Shown one piece after another: positions 33,925 to 46,190 of a stretch of 64,000 bases of DNA (position 1 is the first letter of the stretch; the number at the start of each line of letters is the position of its first letter). The stretch is from Epiperipatus broadwayi (lineage: Eukaryota; Onychophora; Udeonychophora; Euonychophora; Peripatidae): positions 3,602,156 through 3,666,155 of the forward strand of contig JAQFVV010012396.1 in NCBI GenBank assembly GCA_028023455.1, given 5' to 3'. A program made the translations under genes and the position numbers. The notes under the pieces were generated by a model. It ran no database searches, was not told the DNA's origin, and saw only the letters and a list, made by a program, of their open reading frames with translations.

Positions 33925-35242
33925 TATTTATTATAAATGCTAAATTAAATGTAATTTCCATAACACACAAATTAATTCACTACAGAGAACAGATTGTGTG
34001 TGCTTTCTCAGAATTTTTATTATAATTAAAAACAGTCACATCATCTAAAAAAAAACAAAATTACGGAGATAATCTCTTTATTTTTTAAGTCATCTTAGTG
34101 TAATCTACAAATACTTTTCATAAAACTTTTGTAAAACAGTTTTGGAGTCATGGAATAATCATGTAGTACACTCATATCAATATTATTTTTTTTAGTATTA
34201 CCATGCATTTTGAGATTTTTAAAAAATAATTTGACATATCTTGCATTTATATATTGTGCCGGTCAAACATGAGCTGGAACTCACAAAATGTACTTCAAAC
34301 CCAGTCAAGCCCAAGATTTAGATCAGGGACCAGCCTGAATTCGAACCCACTATCTAAGCCCCAGATCAAACACCTAATGAATAACATAACAGTGATGGCA
34401 CATGAGAATTAATCTTAATCTGGCCGACTAGCAAAGCTGAGCAAACAATGAGACATCTATTAACTATGACTAAACTAAAAGATATATAAGCAGACTTTAC
34501 TTTTTCAAGTAAAGAAAAGAAGGAATTCGAACTACTCAAATAAGTTAGACAATAAAATATATTTTAATATACTGACAAATTATTATACATTTATAAATAA
34601 ATTATAGACATTAGTGTGTGCATGAATGAGCAAGCGATTACATAGTGTCATTCATGCCTCATATGCTCTTTATTAGCTAAATGATATATATTACAAATAA
34701 GCATACATCTTTGGTGGGTTCAATATTAAGATGCCAATCAGTATTAGAAAGAATTACATAATACTGCCATTAACACTTTGATTTATGGTTCTGAAACATG
34801 GTGACTAACATATGATTTAGGGGAGCATTCTGAAATTCATTATACATATGATATAAATTATTTTCATGCCATTGAGGTCATGAAAATAAACAAAATACAT
34901 TTGAAAACATTATATTTGAAACTATGACAAAATATTTAATGAAAAATTATTTTAATGATAGTAAAATCAACACTTTATTTTCCCCAAGGCATATAGATAC
35001 TCTTAAATATAGATATATAAATTATGACGGTGAGATTGTATATGATTGAAATAAACTTAATTAATAAATAGAAGTAATTGGCATTTATATATATCTTTTA
35101 AGCAAAGCTTAATTTTAATATTAGAGCATTAAAACTGGGCCATGAAGCAAAAGAAATAATAATAATACGAAGAAGTTTGCGGTGCTGACATAATAGCCTA
35201 AAAATAACTAAGAGGAAAAGGTCATGCTTCTGGATGAAAAAC

Positions 35243-35426
35243 AAAATGGATGGGCATAGCATGTGCCAAATTTAGGGATCACCACCAGAGGTCTTTTTAT
35301 ATGAGGAAATGGATGGGCATAGCATGTGCCAGACTTAGGGGTCACCACCAGTGGCCTTTTTATATGAAGAAAGAATATGCATAGCATGTGCCAAACTTAT
35401 GGGATCACCACCAGAGGCATTTTATT
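35243..35426 (+). repeat. Three-copy minisatellite, period 62-63 bp
   Basis: Units contain CATAGCATGTGCCA and TCACCACCAGAGG. CATAGC recurs at 35255, 35318 and 35380. Copies differ by a few substitutions and the third is truncated. It lies inside the diverged solo LTR and was not seen in the other LTR copies. Confidence 0.85.
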
Positions 35427-36843
35427 CGGAATAAATGTGGTTCCAGATAGCTCAACTATCTATGAAATAAGATACGAAAAGAAATCTATGGATTCAAACT
35501 TGTCGCAACCCCCAGATTAGAAGCATGTAATATATATATATATATATGAAGTTAGGCTAAATAACAGAAACGCAGTATGAATGATAAATGTCACTAACAA
35601 CATTGAATAAATTTTATTGCTTTAAAATAAATGACCCTTGTTTGAATACTATAATATGCCATGCAATTATAATATATATAGAGAGATTTACATTTCATTT
35701 ACTTAAAATATACGTGAAGATTTTATATAGCAAAAGAAACATTAAGATTTAGATTTCAAATTAACAAAATATACGTTAAGATTTCATTTAGTTAAAGAAA
35801 CATTAAGATTTACCCCCATCCCTTTTCTGCTATTATAAAATAAATTAATCCCACCTTCATTGATTTTACAGTAACTGGAATATTTAAATATTATATTTGA
35901 TATTTTAAGAGTATGAAAAATGAAGTAAGATTAGCAGTTATATAGGAAACAAATTATAAGTCACCCTTTCAGAATTTAATAAATAATTATAAAATAAATG
36001 TTTCAGAGCATTAATTAGCTTGAGTTCTGGATTTTCAGAGTTAAACAAATCAATTTTTATATTAAAAACAAACTTAAGATGTTGATTCATAAAACAATCT
36101 GGTGAACATATTAATTTACAATGCATTATATATGTATATTTAAAGGGGACGTTAATAACCTTTTTCATGAAGGTTTAGTTAAAAATGACAGAAAAGATTT
36201 TTATAAATTAAGCTCGTCAGATTGTTTGAAATTGGCATATCAATAACAGATATATAAATCAAATAATAAATACATATAAATAAATGACCGCACCAAAGTT
36301 AAAGAAAGTTAAGAGCATATGAGAGAGAATTAAATTTATATAAATTATTTAAGAGCAAATTACATGTTATTTATATAAAAAAAACATATTAATTTAAAAG
36401 ATAGAAAATTGAAAAATACATATAGCAGGATTTGAGATTAGTGAGGCTAGATTCATTTTCAAATAGTAGCATAAAAGTTACCTTGCAATTTTAAGAGTCC
36501 AATTTAATACAGCACATGCACGGCAATTGAAATGCAAGTTCTTCAGTGGCAGAAAACTTCTATTAGCATTCTAAAGTTCTTTTTTAGACCTTTCTTAATT
36601 TCAGGGCAGCAGGATATTATGGTAGTGGCAGAGGCCACTGAAAAGTGGTGGATTTACTGCTACATCATTTTATGTTTCACCGCGATGTTAACAATCATTT
36701 TCACTAGAGTAGCTAATCTAATCCCTGCTTTAAAAATCCAGCCATTATTTATACCCTTCCGCAGGTATTTCTGGAATGCTTATAATTAATTAGTTAGTTG
36801 TTTTTAAAAGATGTAATTGTAAGATAACGTCCAAAAATAAATC

Positions 36844-36874
36844 CAAATCTATTTCCAGATTAGAAATAGATTTG
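36844..36874 (-). repeat. Conserved LTR hairpin (diverged solo LTR copy)
   Basis: The stem is CAAATCTATTTC with GAAATAGATTTG, 12 of 12 pairs, with a 7-base loop. It sits at the same place as the hairpin in the 2.7-kb LTRs relative to the neighbouring GGTTGTTTTTA-like block. Compared with that hairpin, stem positions 1, 4, 7 and 8 differ on one arm and are matched by changes on the other. Confidence 0.7.
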
Positions 36875-37107
36875 ACAACAAGTTTTGTACAAAATAAAAT
36901 CTTTAATCTACTTAACCCCATTTATTTTAAGTAAAACTTTAATTAAAAAATACCTCCCTTTAATTATTTTTGGACAATTAACAACAGTCACATCTTCCAT
37001 ATTGGATTCTAAAAAAAATATACAGTTTAATAGAAAACAAGCAATTTAAAAAGAAAAAGTTAAAAATGACATATAATAAATATTTAAAAACATCAATATT
37101 TTGTTAG

Positions 37108-37118
37108 TAAGTTTTGCT

Positions 37119-37158
<40 letters not shown>

Positions 37159-37167
37159 AGCAAAACT

Positions 37168-37169
<2 letters not shown>
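37108..37169. repeat. Perfect palindrome centred on (TA)n
   Basis: Arms TAAGTTTTGCTCC and GGAGCAAAACTTA surround a (TA)n core. A second (TA)n tract follows to 37212. Confidence 0.9.
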
Positions 37170-37215
<46 letters not shown>

Positions 37216-37795
37216 AGCCACATCTATAATACTTTAATAAAAAAGAACTAATAATTAATAAAAAGAATTAATAATAATTTTAAAACATGTTATTGAAACA
37301 TTAAATTTTATAATTTAGGCACGTATCTCAAATATATACATGAAATATATATACACGACAAAAGGAGCAGGATGGGATATAGGGGTTTGAATACGAGTTA
37401 GTAGGTAGAAACATGAAGCACAATCTTAATCTAAGATTTACTGCTTCAATATTGATATTCCAAAAGTTAGTGATGATGAAAATGCTTATAGAATAGAAGG
37501 TTTTTTTATAATATACAAATCCAAAACATAATATATTCTTCTTTATAAAATCTTTTAATACTTTACTGGTAAGAAAAAATCAATTTAAAATCCAGTTTGA
37601 TCTTTTACCTAGTTTGAGTCCAAAATTCACTGATCCAATGATTTTAAAAAGCTCTTGCATAACAAAGATAAAACACTAATATATATAAAACCTTTAATAC
37701 TTTTTTTTCATCTTTTTTAAATAGTCAACATCAAATATTGTCTTTTTCCAATTATTTAGTATTTTTTCCTATAAAACTTGTACTGTTCAAGTTAA

Positions 37796-38058
37796 TCTAA
37801 AAAGGTAAATATAATACAAGAAGACTCAAGAGCACTGAGCTAGCTTTTGACAGGTTTCTGCCAGAATCATAATAGTAACTCTGTGTTGTTATATATATAT
37901 ATATATATATAGTAGCAAAGAGCAAAGATCAATATGAAAATAAAGTGTAGTATGTAAATTAGATGTTCCACTTTTTGACAATGGGACACAGAAATCTTTT
38001 TATTAATGGAACAAGGATCCCTAGCAATAGCTCATGCATCTTTATATGTTCTTTTATT
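37796..38058. other. Unidentified segment inserted in RTE copy 3
   Basis: RTE similarity stops at about 37795 and restarts near 38060. The segment has a higher G+C stretch (GACTCAAGAGCACTGAGC, TTTGACAGGTTTCTGCC), a (TA)n tract at 37890-37911, and no frame or clear inverted ends. It may be another small transposable element. Confidence 0.45.
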
Positions 38059-38339
38059 TTTTATAAACTTTTCATTTTATTTTTTTTTTATTTTTTACTT
38101 TTTTTATTCATCATTAATATTAATTATAAATGTCAATCATTTATTTAAACTACTTGGCAATTCAGAAGATATAAATGTAAAAGTACTTTGTTTTCTTGTC
38201 TTTATTACCATATATTTCTTTGTAAAACTTTTTACACAATTTATGATATTGTCTAACATTTTAATAACAGTGTCATTTTTTTTATTACTGAAAGAACGTT
38301 TCTTCAGATATCAAACATTGTAGTTATATTCATTTATAT

Positions 38340-38648
38340 TAGTGGTAGTCAACCTGGTCCCTACTGCCCACTAGTGGGTGTTCCAACCTTCATGGTGGGC
38401 AGTATGAGTTTTGTCTGACACTGAAGCACTTTCTTTTTTTAAAAATTTAATTGACTTTTTTAAAAAAGTTTCATAGAGATTTATAAGCTTTATCTTGATG
38501 TAACTCTGCTTTATAAATTTTATAAAGTAAAGTTACTTCCCTACTTTATAAATCACCATTACTATGAAACCAGTGGGTAGTTAGAAATGTTTACTACTAA
38601 CAAAGATACAAAAGTGAGTGGTATATATAAAAAGGTTGACTACCCTTG
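38340..38648. mobile_element. hAT-type MITE (309 bp)
   Basis: Inverted ends share GGTAGTCAACC (left TAGTGGTAGTCAACC, right complement CAAGGGTAGTCAACC), resembling the CAGTGGT...-type termini of hAT elements. Eight-base flanks ATTTATAT (38332-38339) and GTTTATAT (38649-38656) match at 7 of 8, the expected hAT duplication length. It interrupts RTE copy 3. No transposase frame is present. Confidence 0.65.
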
Positions 38649-39650
38649 GTTTATATCAACATTCTTCTTTATATTTTATAAAATTTCAGTTATGCATTTT
38701 TTTAAAAGGTTTATTTTCAAATATTTTGATATTTCTTTTTATTTTGTTCATGAATTACCTTGTTTGAAGCAGTTCAAAATTTATTAGTGAATTGCTGTTT
38801 TTGTGTGTGTGTCAATTATCTGGTGTAACTGGTGTATCAGGTGACTTATCTTTTTATTGAATTTTTTCAAGCCTAAACCATCACTATTAATATTTCAAAA
38901 TTATTTTCAAGATCTACTTTATATTTACAGGAATATTTCTGAAGATTAAAAATATCAACTACTAAAACTGACTCAATATCTTTTATTTCTTTAACTTTTC
39001 ATTATTATATATCATATTTGATAATCGATAATGTGTTAAATTCATTAAATACATTCATTTTTAAAATACATATTTTCTCATAGTTAAAATATAATCCAAA
39101 TTTTATTTCTACATCTACTTTCATTTTTATTATTTTTTCAAAGAAAAAATTCATAGAATATCGATTTTTTTTCTCATAAACAAATGTATTGCCTTCCCCA
39201 TCTCTATATCCAAATTTTTTATCAATACTTTTACTTTTTCAGTTGTTTTACATTTTGAGTATTAAAATATTTCATAATAATTATAAAATAATTTGATCAA
39301 AAGTAATCTGTACATCTAAATAAAGTTACTTCTTCATCAGAATAAAAATTGACATTTGAATTATTTTCATTTGATATTTTCCATTATGTTGAATAATTAA
39401 TCTTATCATTTTTTTCTGATATACCATTAACTTTACAATATATTTCTTCCATTTTTTAATTTATAATAAATCTCACTTAACTTATGTATTTAATATTTGT
39501 GTTTTTCACATTTCTTCTAATTTCATAAAATCAGACAATGTCCTATTTAATAATAAAAAGTTCTTCAAATTTATCCAGTTCTTTTTTGCTTAAAAATATT
39601 AATTGTAGTGAATAGGTAAATAAAAGAAATCATTATCAAGCAGTGCCTTA

Positions 39651-40107
39651 GTGCTGCAATCTCAACTTAGCACACTCTGTATTCCAACAGCAACTAGTGT
39701 TTTGGTTGATGACTTTGAATGTCTTATGAATGAAGAACATATTTTAGTTTTGTTTGCTGGGAATATAAAGAGTGTGATTCTTCAAAAAATCTCAATTAAT
39801 GTCTCAAATAAAAATTATCAGGCAGATAAGAAGAGATACTATAATGTCTTTTAGTCTTAAACATAGAGGTAAAAGCCAATACACTCACTATATTGGCTGA
39901 TACATGTTGAGTAAGTAATTAATGCATATTTGTTTATCATATCAAATAATTTTAAAAATAAGCTTCAATGACAAAAATATATGGAGTTTCTTTAAAATCT
40001 TAAAAAAGAATCAAAGATGTTCTTCAAATTAATTTTTTTTTAAATACATATTTTGGGTTTTTTAAATTTTTTTTATGACGTGTTTCGGATGAATATTTTT
40101 TTTTTAT

Positions 40108-40174
<67 letters not shown>

Positions 40175-41164
40175 AACTTATAAAAAGAGGCAATAAAGTA
40201 GCTCTCATCATGCTTGAAAAAAAATGAGAACCTATAATTTCTAGTATTCCTTTTAATCAGTTTTACTTATGTGTATATGGTATATCTGGGCACCACTAGG
40301 CTATCTAAACCTAGATAAAGTTACCTTATAAACATACTTATACACTATTGGGTTTGAACCTCAGTTAGTACACTATTTATAACCATGTGTAGGATTTTCC
40401 ACTTTATAACCACATCACATGCACTTGTTTCAAGGGAAAAAACATTCTTTATTATTCTTTAGTTGTGCAAATAAATTCTCAGTTAAATTATTCTATAAAA
40501 TTTAACATCATAAATTCATATTTGACATTCTCAAAAGTGTTACTAGCTCATATTAAATACCATAGATTTATTGGTGGCAATTCACTAAACCTTGAGTGAC
40601 ATTTATTATCTCTTATGATGGCTCACAAATAATAAACAAACACAATGAGAACCATTATTCATCTATGGCCATTAAACACATTTATTTAAATTATTGATTA
40701 ATAATATGATGATGATAATAATGATACAGCCACAGCTTTAGAACTAACTCACAAACATAAATTTTATCTTTTATCAACCTATAATTATTTACCCAAAATA
40801 TTTATTATATTTAAATTATGACTTAAAGACTGACATTCATCAGGGATGATGATGACTAAACTAGCTTCACAAGACAATGATTAACTCTTAAGAAATATAT
40901 ATATCAGTCAACTAGATGGAGCTAATGACTCCAGTTAACTCTGTTTCTGGTTTACTATTTTGTTCCTTTTTTTAGTTTAGGGAATTAATTTTCTCTAAAC
41001 TATCCCTATTAAAAAGGGGAGTTTCTTCACTCTCTTTCATACACAAGCTATGCATCAACAATGTAATCACAAATAAAAATAATTTCAACTTTTATAAAAA
41101 TGCTATGTAAATATATGGCAGCCATTGAAATTACAAAAGATTTCTACAGAGATTTTACCTTTTA
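39651..41164. other. AT-rich non-genic region with (TA)n
   Basis: The tract 40110-40171 is (TA)n. The rest has no supportable gene. The 67-codon frame at 39651 lies just 5-prime of RTE copy 3 and has no recognisable features. Confidence 0.5.
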
Positions 41165-42222
41165 ATGAAAATTTTCATTTCACTTAATTTTGTTAAATGA
41201 ATGAAAGAGTCCAGCTGTTAGGAGAGCCTCCAGAGACCTAAATCCTAGTTCTTTTGAGGGAGGGGGCTGGTATGAGGGTGCTGTGGTGATCATTATCAAT
41301 GTTAGTTTTTCTCCTTTACAAGATAGGAATAATAACGTTATTTATGGCATTTTTTTACCATTATCATAAATAATTTTATCCATATATTATTGCAAAATAC
41401 AGTTTGGCTTCATGATTCTAATTGCAAATGGTTCACCTTATTTGATTTTATTACTTCCAATGTTGTTATTGATAGAGCTGGTATGTTGCTGTTAATGTGA
41501 TTTTCATGATGGATTAGAATGGTTTTCAGCAAAGTCATTTTGAAGCATGAATTTTTTTCTTTGTTCTCCATAGTTTTTCCATAATTTTCCAAAGTATTCA
41601 GGATTGATATCTTGTGAAGACATTCAAGACTATTTGGAGGAACTAAATAGTAGATTGATTTATTCCATATTTTATGTTATCTCCCAGTGTTTTTTCCATT
41701 TTTCAACTTATTTAGTACAAATTGGATTTCTCAATATTGGACTTCTAAAACACTATTCATATTTAAACTCTAGACTTTATTTTTTTTATTCCTAATTGTA
41801 CTTTTTACTTAAAACTTTCATTACACTCAACTTTTCTGATTATATAAGAGAGTCTGAATGTTGAGAGAGGCCACAGAGGCTTAAATCATGGTTCTTTTGA
41901 GGGTAAGGCTTGGATGAGAGTGCTATGGGAATTGTTTCTAATGTTGATTCTCTCATTCACAAGACAGGAAAAAATGCTATTCATAGCAGTTTTTTAGCAT
42001 TATTGATATAAAAATTTTTATACAAGTATTATTGCAAAGTAGGCTACAATTTTGCCTAATGATTTTAATTGCAAGTGATTCACCCTATTTAAATTTATTA
42101 TCTTCAATGTTGTTATCTCCCAAGTGTTTTCCTATTCTCAACTTATCTATCACAAATTGGATTTCTCAATATTGTACTCCTAAAATGCTTCTCATATTTA
42201 AACTCTAGACTTTATAAATAAT
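41165..42222 (+). repeat. Diverged tandem duplication (two units of about 0.64 and 0.41 kb)
   Basis: Unit 1 (41165-41808) and unit 2 (41811-42222) align in order through GGTTCTTTTGAGG, TATTATTGCAAA, TCACCTTATTT/TCACCCTATTT, CAAATTGGATTTCTCAATAT and CATATTTAAACTCTAGACTT. Unit 1 has an extra stretch of roughly 200 bp (about 41470-41675) missing from unit 2. No reading frame is shared. Confidence 0.75.
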
Positions 42223-43558
42223 TCATAATTGTAACATTCATTTGTCTTTAATAGTTAATCTTCTTGTGGATTAATGCTTTGAGTTTCCACAGATTGATCA
42301 ATTTCAGGAAATGTTATGGACAAAAAAATTCAATGTGTCATTTCAAATCTCCATATTACACTATATAAATCAATATTTATCCCTTTCCCATTTCATATGT
42401 ATTCCCTTCCCCTTCACCATATTGTACTTGAATTTCATTTTGCCATGTAATTATCCCTTTGTAGACCTTTTTTAACTGTTGTATATTTTGTCTTTTTGAT
42501 GAATAAAAGCTTTCATCACTGAGAAAAAAAAAGAAATATGTACACCTCTTTAATAAAAACAAATTAAAATTTATTACTAATCAATCATTAATAATACAGA
42601 TAGAAAATCTACATAATTCATAATGATAAATTACATTTATGTAATAATAATAACAACCAAAGATACCCCCTTCCCTTAATGAAATGTAAACTCAATGTTC
42701 ATATCATATAGTGCAATGTGTGTACATTTATTCTGTAGTGGGTGAATAAAAATCTTATATTCTAGAAACATTTTAATTTAAAAAAATAAACACTGAATGT
42801 ATGCACATACTCACCTATTGCATATAACATACATTTTATATTTATAAATTTAAACATAATATTAATCAAGAAATAAATAAAGAAAGGTTAGTTAGGTCAT
42901 ATAGATAAGAACATCTAACAAAATCAGTTTCAAATTACCTATCTCAATTTTCACCAATCTAGGTCATTAATCACTTTAAAATCTATCATAATGCTAAATT
43001 TCTATCCCTATCAATTTATACATCAACAAATATACATGTAAGCATAGTTATATTATTAAGTGTGTATATATGTCAATTCCCATTATGAATTAAAACCATA
43101 TTAAACCCTTTACATACCATATAAATTAACATATTTCATAATACTTGAATCAATACACAATAAACACATTTTATAAAATTAAAATACACATATAAATGGT
43201 TATATGCAATGATATTCTAAGAATACATAAGATATTAATAAGGTCAATATTTTTTATCAAAACCTTCTCTGATAAAAATATAATTAAAATTGATATTACC
43301 AGTTCATCTTTTATTCTCAATGTACAAACAGTTTCAAAGAGTCCAACAAATTTCATTTTGAAGTCAGTTAGTTGAAGGTTGAGAATTTGAAATCAGCCAC
43401 ACACCAATATGTAACATGCATAGATTTATCAATTGCAGTGGTTTACTGGAACAGTTCTATTTTTTGGCTTGGGCTTGCAATTCTTCTGTTTTACTGTAAT
43501 GATGATGATTCTGTGACATAAAATTGTTTCTTTAGGGACCATTTTAGCACTGGAATGT
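42223..43558. other. AT-rich non-genic region
   Basis: No gene or element was supported. Confidence 0.5.
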
Positions 43559-43589
43559 TTCTTTATATCTTCTGCTCTGAGTATGAATG

Positions 43590-43705
43590 ATTTCATATAA
43601 ATTTCAGCATTTTTACTGAGTGCTTCCATCTAAATTCAGCAACAGGAAGGGTTTAATATAAATTTCAGCATTTTTTTTACTTTATGCTTTGATTTGAATT
43701 CAGCA
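43590..43705 (+). repeat. Short tandem repeat, two units of about 60 bp
   Basis: ATATAAATTTCAGCATTTTT occurs at 43595 and again at 43657, each followed by a TGCTT block and an AATTCAGCAAC block. Confidence 0.7.
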
Positions 43706-44802
43706 ACTTGCATGGGTGAAATAATAAGTCTCTTCTTTCATCTTTGGAGATCAGTCATAGGGTGCTTTAAATACTTCAGATTTAAACTTCCGATGCACAC
43801 AGTTCTTGGAATGGTCACAAGAATCACTAACAAAATATTTTTTAACCTGCCATCAGGCTGTAAAAACCCTCAAATATAAAAAACAATAATGTGAGGTTTC
43901 TGAAAAGCAATCAGATATATTCCCTCCCCTGTGTATTTTTCAGACTATGTGCTAGCCTGTCTGCCAGTGACTGAAACATCTGATCATTTTATAATTGCAT
44001 TCTGGTCCAAAATGATCTGGACTCTATAGTTTCATTAGCTTACTGATCTGGATCCTATCATTTTAATAGCACCCCCTAGCATTCTCACATTGAAGCCTTG
44101 TCCAAAATTGACCTTTTTATCTTTCATTAACCATTGACAATAGCCTGAACATTAAACATTTCAGATAAAATAAGACAAATTGATCTTAAACAATATAACT
44201 GTTTTATACAAAAACTACAAAATTATTTAAATAAAACTCTTTTTTAAATATATCTGTAAATGTTTAAGTTTGTGTCTGCAAATACATGTACATACTCATC
44301 CAGACTCAAATATATAAAACCTGCTCCTCAAAAACAATAAATGATTTGAAAGCCTATAGATCATTATGACCATTATTATAAAGTCATAAAGTAATTAGTA
44401 ATGACAAAGTATTAAAATCAAAGTATTATTAAAAAAAGAATATTATAATCTATTAAATATAAATTAACTTTAATAAAAAGGGTTAATAAGAAAACTCAGA
44501 AAAATGACTTATTGAGTTTGTGTCTACAAACAACTATTGATATGTGATTTTAAATTTTAACTTTTAAGTACAACTATTAAACCATCCAAAGTATATGTTA
44601 TCCTTTTTTAATAATACAAAGTTGAATAGAGAGAGAAACAAATATTTCTCCCATCCTTCATCTGAGGCTTTGGGTACTTGGTCATGGAGGTTTGAACTCG
44701 ATACCCTACTGCTTCCCCTCTTATAAAAAGAAAATGTGATGATGATTTTTTAATTTTATTTTATGCACACACTATTGCAATTTACTCACAGGCTAAATTG
44801 GA
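43706..44802. other. AT-rich non-genic region
   Basis: No gene. GGTTTGAACTC followed by ACTGCTTC at about 44691-44735 resembles the terminus of the Gypsy-family LTR, but no matching second end was found. Confidence 0.45.
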
Positions 44803-44807
44803 ATGAA

Positions 44808-44845
<38 letters not shown>

Positions 44846-44909
44846 TTCATATATATATATACGCATGTATATATATATATATATATATATATATTGCCAC
44901 ATGCGTATA
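44803..44909. repeat. Two adjacent palindromes centred on (TA)n
   Basis: 44803-44850 has arms ATGAATAC and GTATTCAT around (TA)n. 44857-44909 has arms TATACGCATGT and ACATGCGTATA around (TA)n, with a short unmatched TTGCC on one side. Confidence 0.8.
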
Positions 44910-45732
44910 AATTTAATATTAGTAATATTTTATAGTGCAAATGTTTTTGAATGAATTACCTTATTAAATAATTATAATTGATGCTTTTACATTTTTTAAT
45001 GTGATATTTGAAATAAAATACCACTTATCTCTAGAATAAAAAAAGGAAATACATACTAACAAATAATATCTAAAATAGTTTTTTATATATAGTTTAATAT
45101 TAAAAAATATAATTGAATTAGCAACATCTTATTTTTTCTAGGTATCTTATTAATTTTTATTCTAAAAATACAATGCATAAATGAATAATTTTTCAGTAAA
45201 AAAACATATAGAGTAAAAAAAACCAAAGTTTAATAAAAATAAAATATTAATAATTCAAGTAATTATGAAACAATTAATTTGTTACCTGGAAAAAAAAATT
45301 TAAATTATCTACTCTTTTAGTCTATTTTAATAAATCTTCTGAAGCTAATACAGATAAATAAGAGTAAAAATGCATAAATGACTTGCCAAATTACATTAAT
45401 TTAAAAAAAAAAGTTATAATTGTGAATAATACAGAGGCAATATAAGTTACATTTACATAATTTTATTAATATTAATTGCTGAATTATAATATACAACAAT
45501 ATAGAAGCTTATGTACCATTGTTTATTGAGAAATAAAAAAATAATAACATAAGTATAATTCAGTCGAATATTTACAAGTTATTTTTAATTATGACATGTA
45601 TTGCTAATTATATAATTTTAATTTCAAAATATGTTACTATATTTATAATGTATCAGCAGTATAGATTACTATGATGTAAAAAGGTTTAGGTTGTTTATTT
45701 ACTAGTAAGAAACATATATATATATATATATA
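44910..45732. other. AT-rich non-genic region
   Basis: No gene or element was supported. Confidence 0.5.
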
Positions 45733-46015
45733 TTGTAACGGTCAAATATATATATTCGCGTAACAAAATTTAGAACTTTAGTAAATCATCCCAAGGCTGA
45801 CCAGAATACAGTGGTGAAACCACAGGTCTGATATAGCCCTAGTTTCTTTACTATTGCTCAGAGATTTACCGCCTTGTGGATGACACATATGAGGCCACAG
45901 CAGTATTCTCCTTCATCACATGCCAGCAGTAGAACATCAGTAGAGCAAAAGACTGGCAGAAAGTTGACATTCTATCTAGTATAGCTATATAGATATCATG
46001 TGGCTAGGATATGAT
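45733..46015. other. Less AT-rich block of unknown nature
   Basis: It begins directly after (TA)n with TGTAACGGTCAAA, similar to the LTR terminus TGTACCGGTCGAAA. It continues with mixed-composition sequence (AAGGCTGACCAG, GAGGCCACAGCAG). There is no open frame. It could be the end of another LTR or MITE family, but no partner terminus was found. Confidence 0.35.
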
Positions 46016-46190
46016 TATTAAACAATGAAATGATTTTTAATAAATAATAATAAATAATCACTAAATGATAGAATGATTATGAGTCAGTGAGCAAGACTGA
46101 GACATGAAACAAAGTTAAATTTAAAACAAATTTAATAAAGTTAAATTTTGAAACAATAATTAAAACAATAGTTACAAATGTCTATATGCA

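Larger units (their letters stand above)
34255..37448 (-). mobile_element. Diverged solo LTR of the Gypsy family
   Basis: The plus-strand left end TGTGCCGGTCAAAC matches the LTR terminus TGTACCGGTCGAAAC, and the right end ACTGCTTCA matches GACTGCTTCA. ATAT flanks both ends (34251-34254, 37449-37452). It splits RTE copy 3 cleanly. Interior landmarks align with the other LTRs in the same order, for example the block around 36285-36330 (AATAAATGACC...GAGAGAATTAAAT) and GTTAGTTGTTTTTA near 36792. It is 3.19 kb, longer than its 2.7-kb relatives partly because of a minisatellite and (TA)n expansion. No internal coding region remains. Confidence 0.8.
33990..39650 (-). mobile_element. RTE LINE relic split by three insertions (RTE copy 3)
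   Basis: Nucleotide similarity to RTE copy 1 can be followed in four blocks in the same order: 33995-34254 (RT catalytic region), 37449-37795 (RT N-terminal blocks), about 38060-38335 and 38649-38860 (linker), and 38860-39640 (endonuclease). Landmarks include TTTTGGAGTCATGG, CAATTCAGAAGAT, TTTCTGAAGATTA and AATGTCCTATTTAATA. The gaps are filled by a solo LTR, an unidentified segment and a hAT-type MITE. No open frame survives, so it is older than copy 1. Confidence 0.8.

Noticed and set aside
36532-36789. 85-codon hydrophobic frame resembling a membrane protein
   Set aside because: Lies in the diverged solo LTR in antisense orientation, with no counterpart frame in the other LTRs.
37963-38323. 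Phenylalanine/isoleucine-rich frames suggesting membrane segments
   Set aside because: T-rich antisense of the decayed RTE copy plus the adjacent unknown insert; hydrophobicity comes from base composition.
40060-40110. Possible second hammerhead remnant (reverse strand CCGAAACACGTCAT)
   Set aside because: A GAAAC-like strand is present, but no CUGAnGA strand or stem I partner is visible; the flank is replaced by (TA)n.
44691-44735. Further LTR end
   Set aside because: Only one terminus-like match; no partner end or target duplication found.
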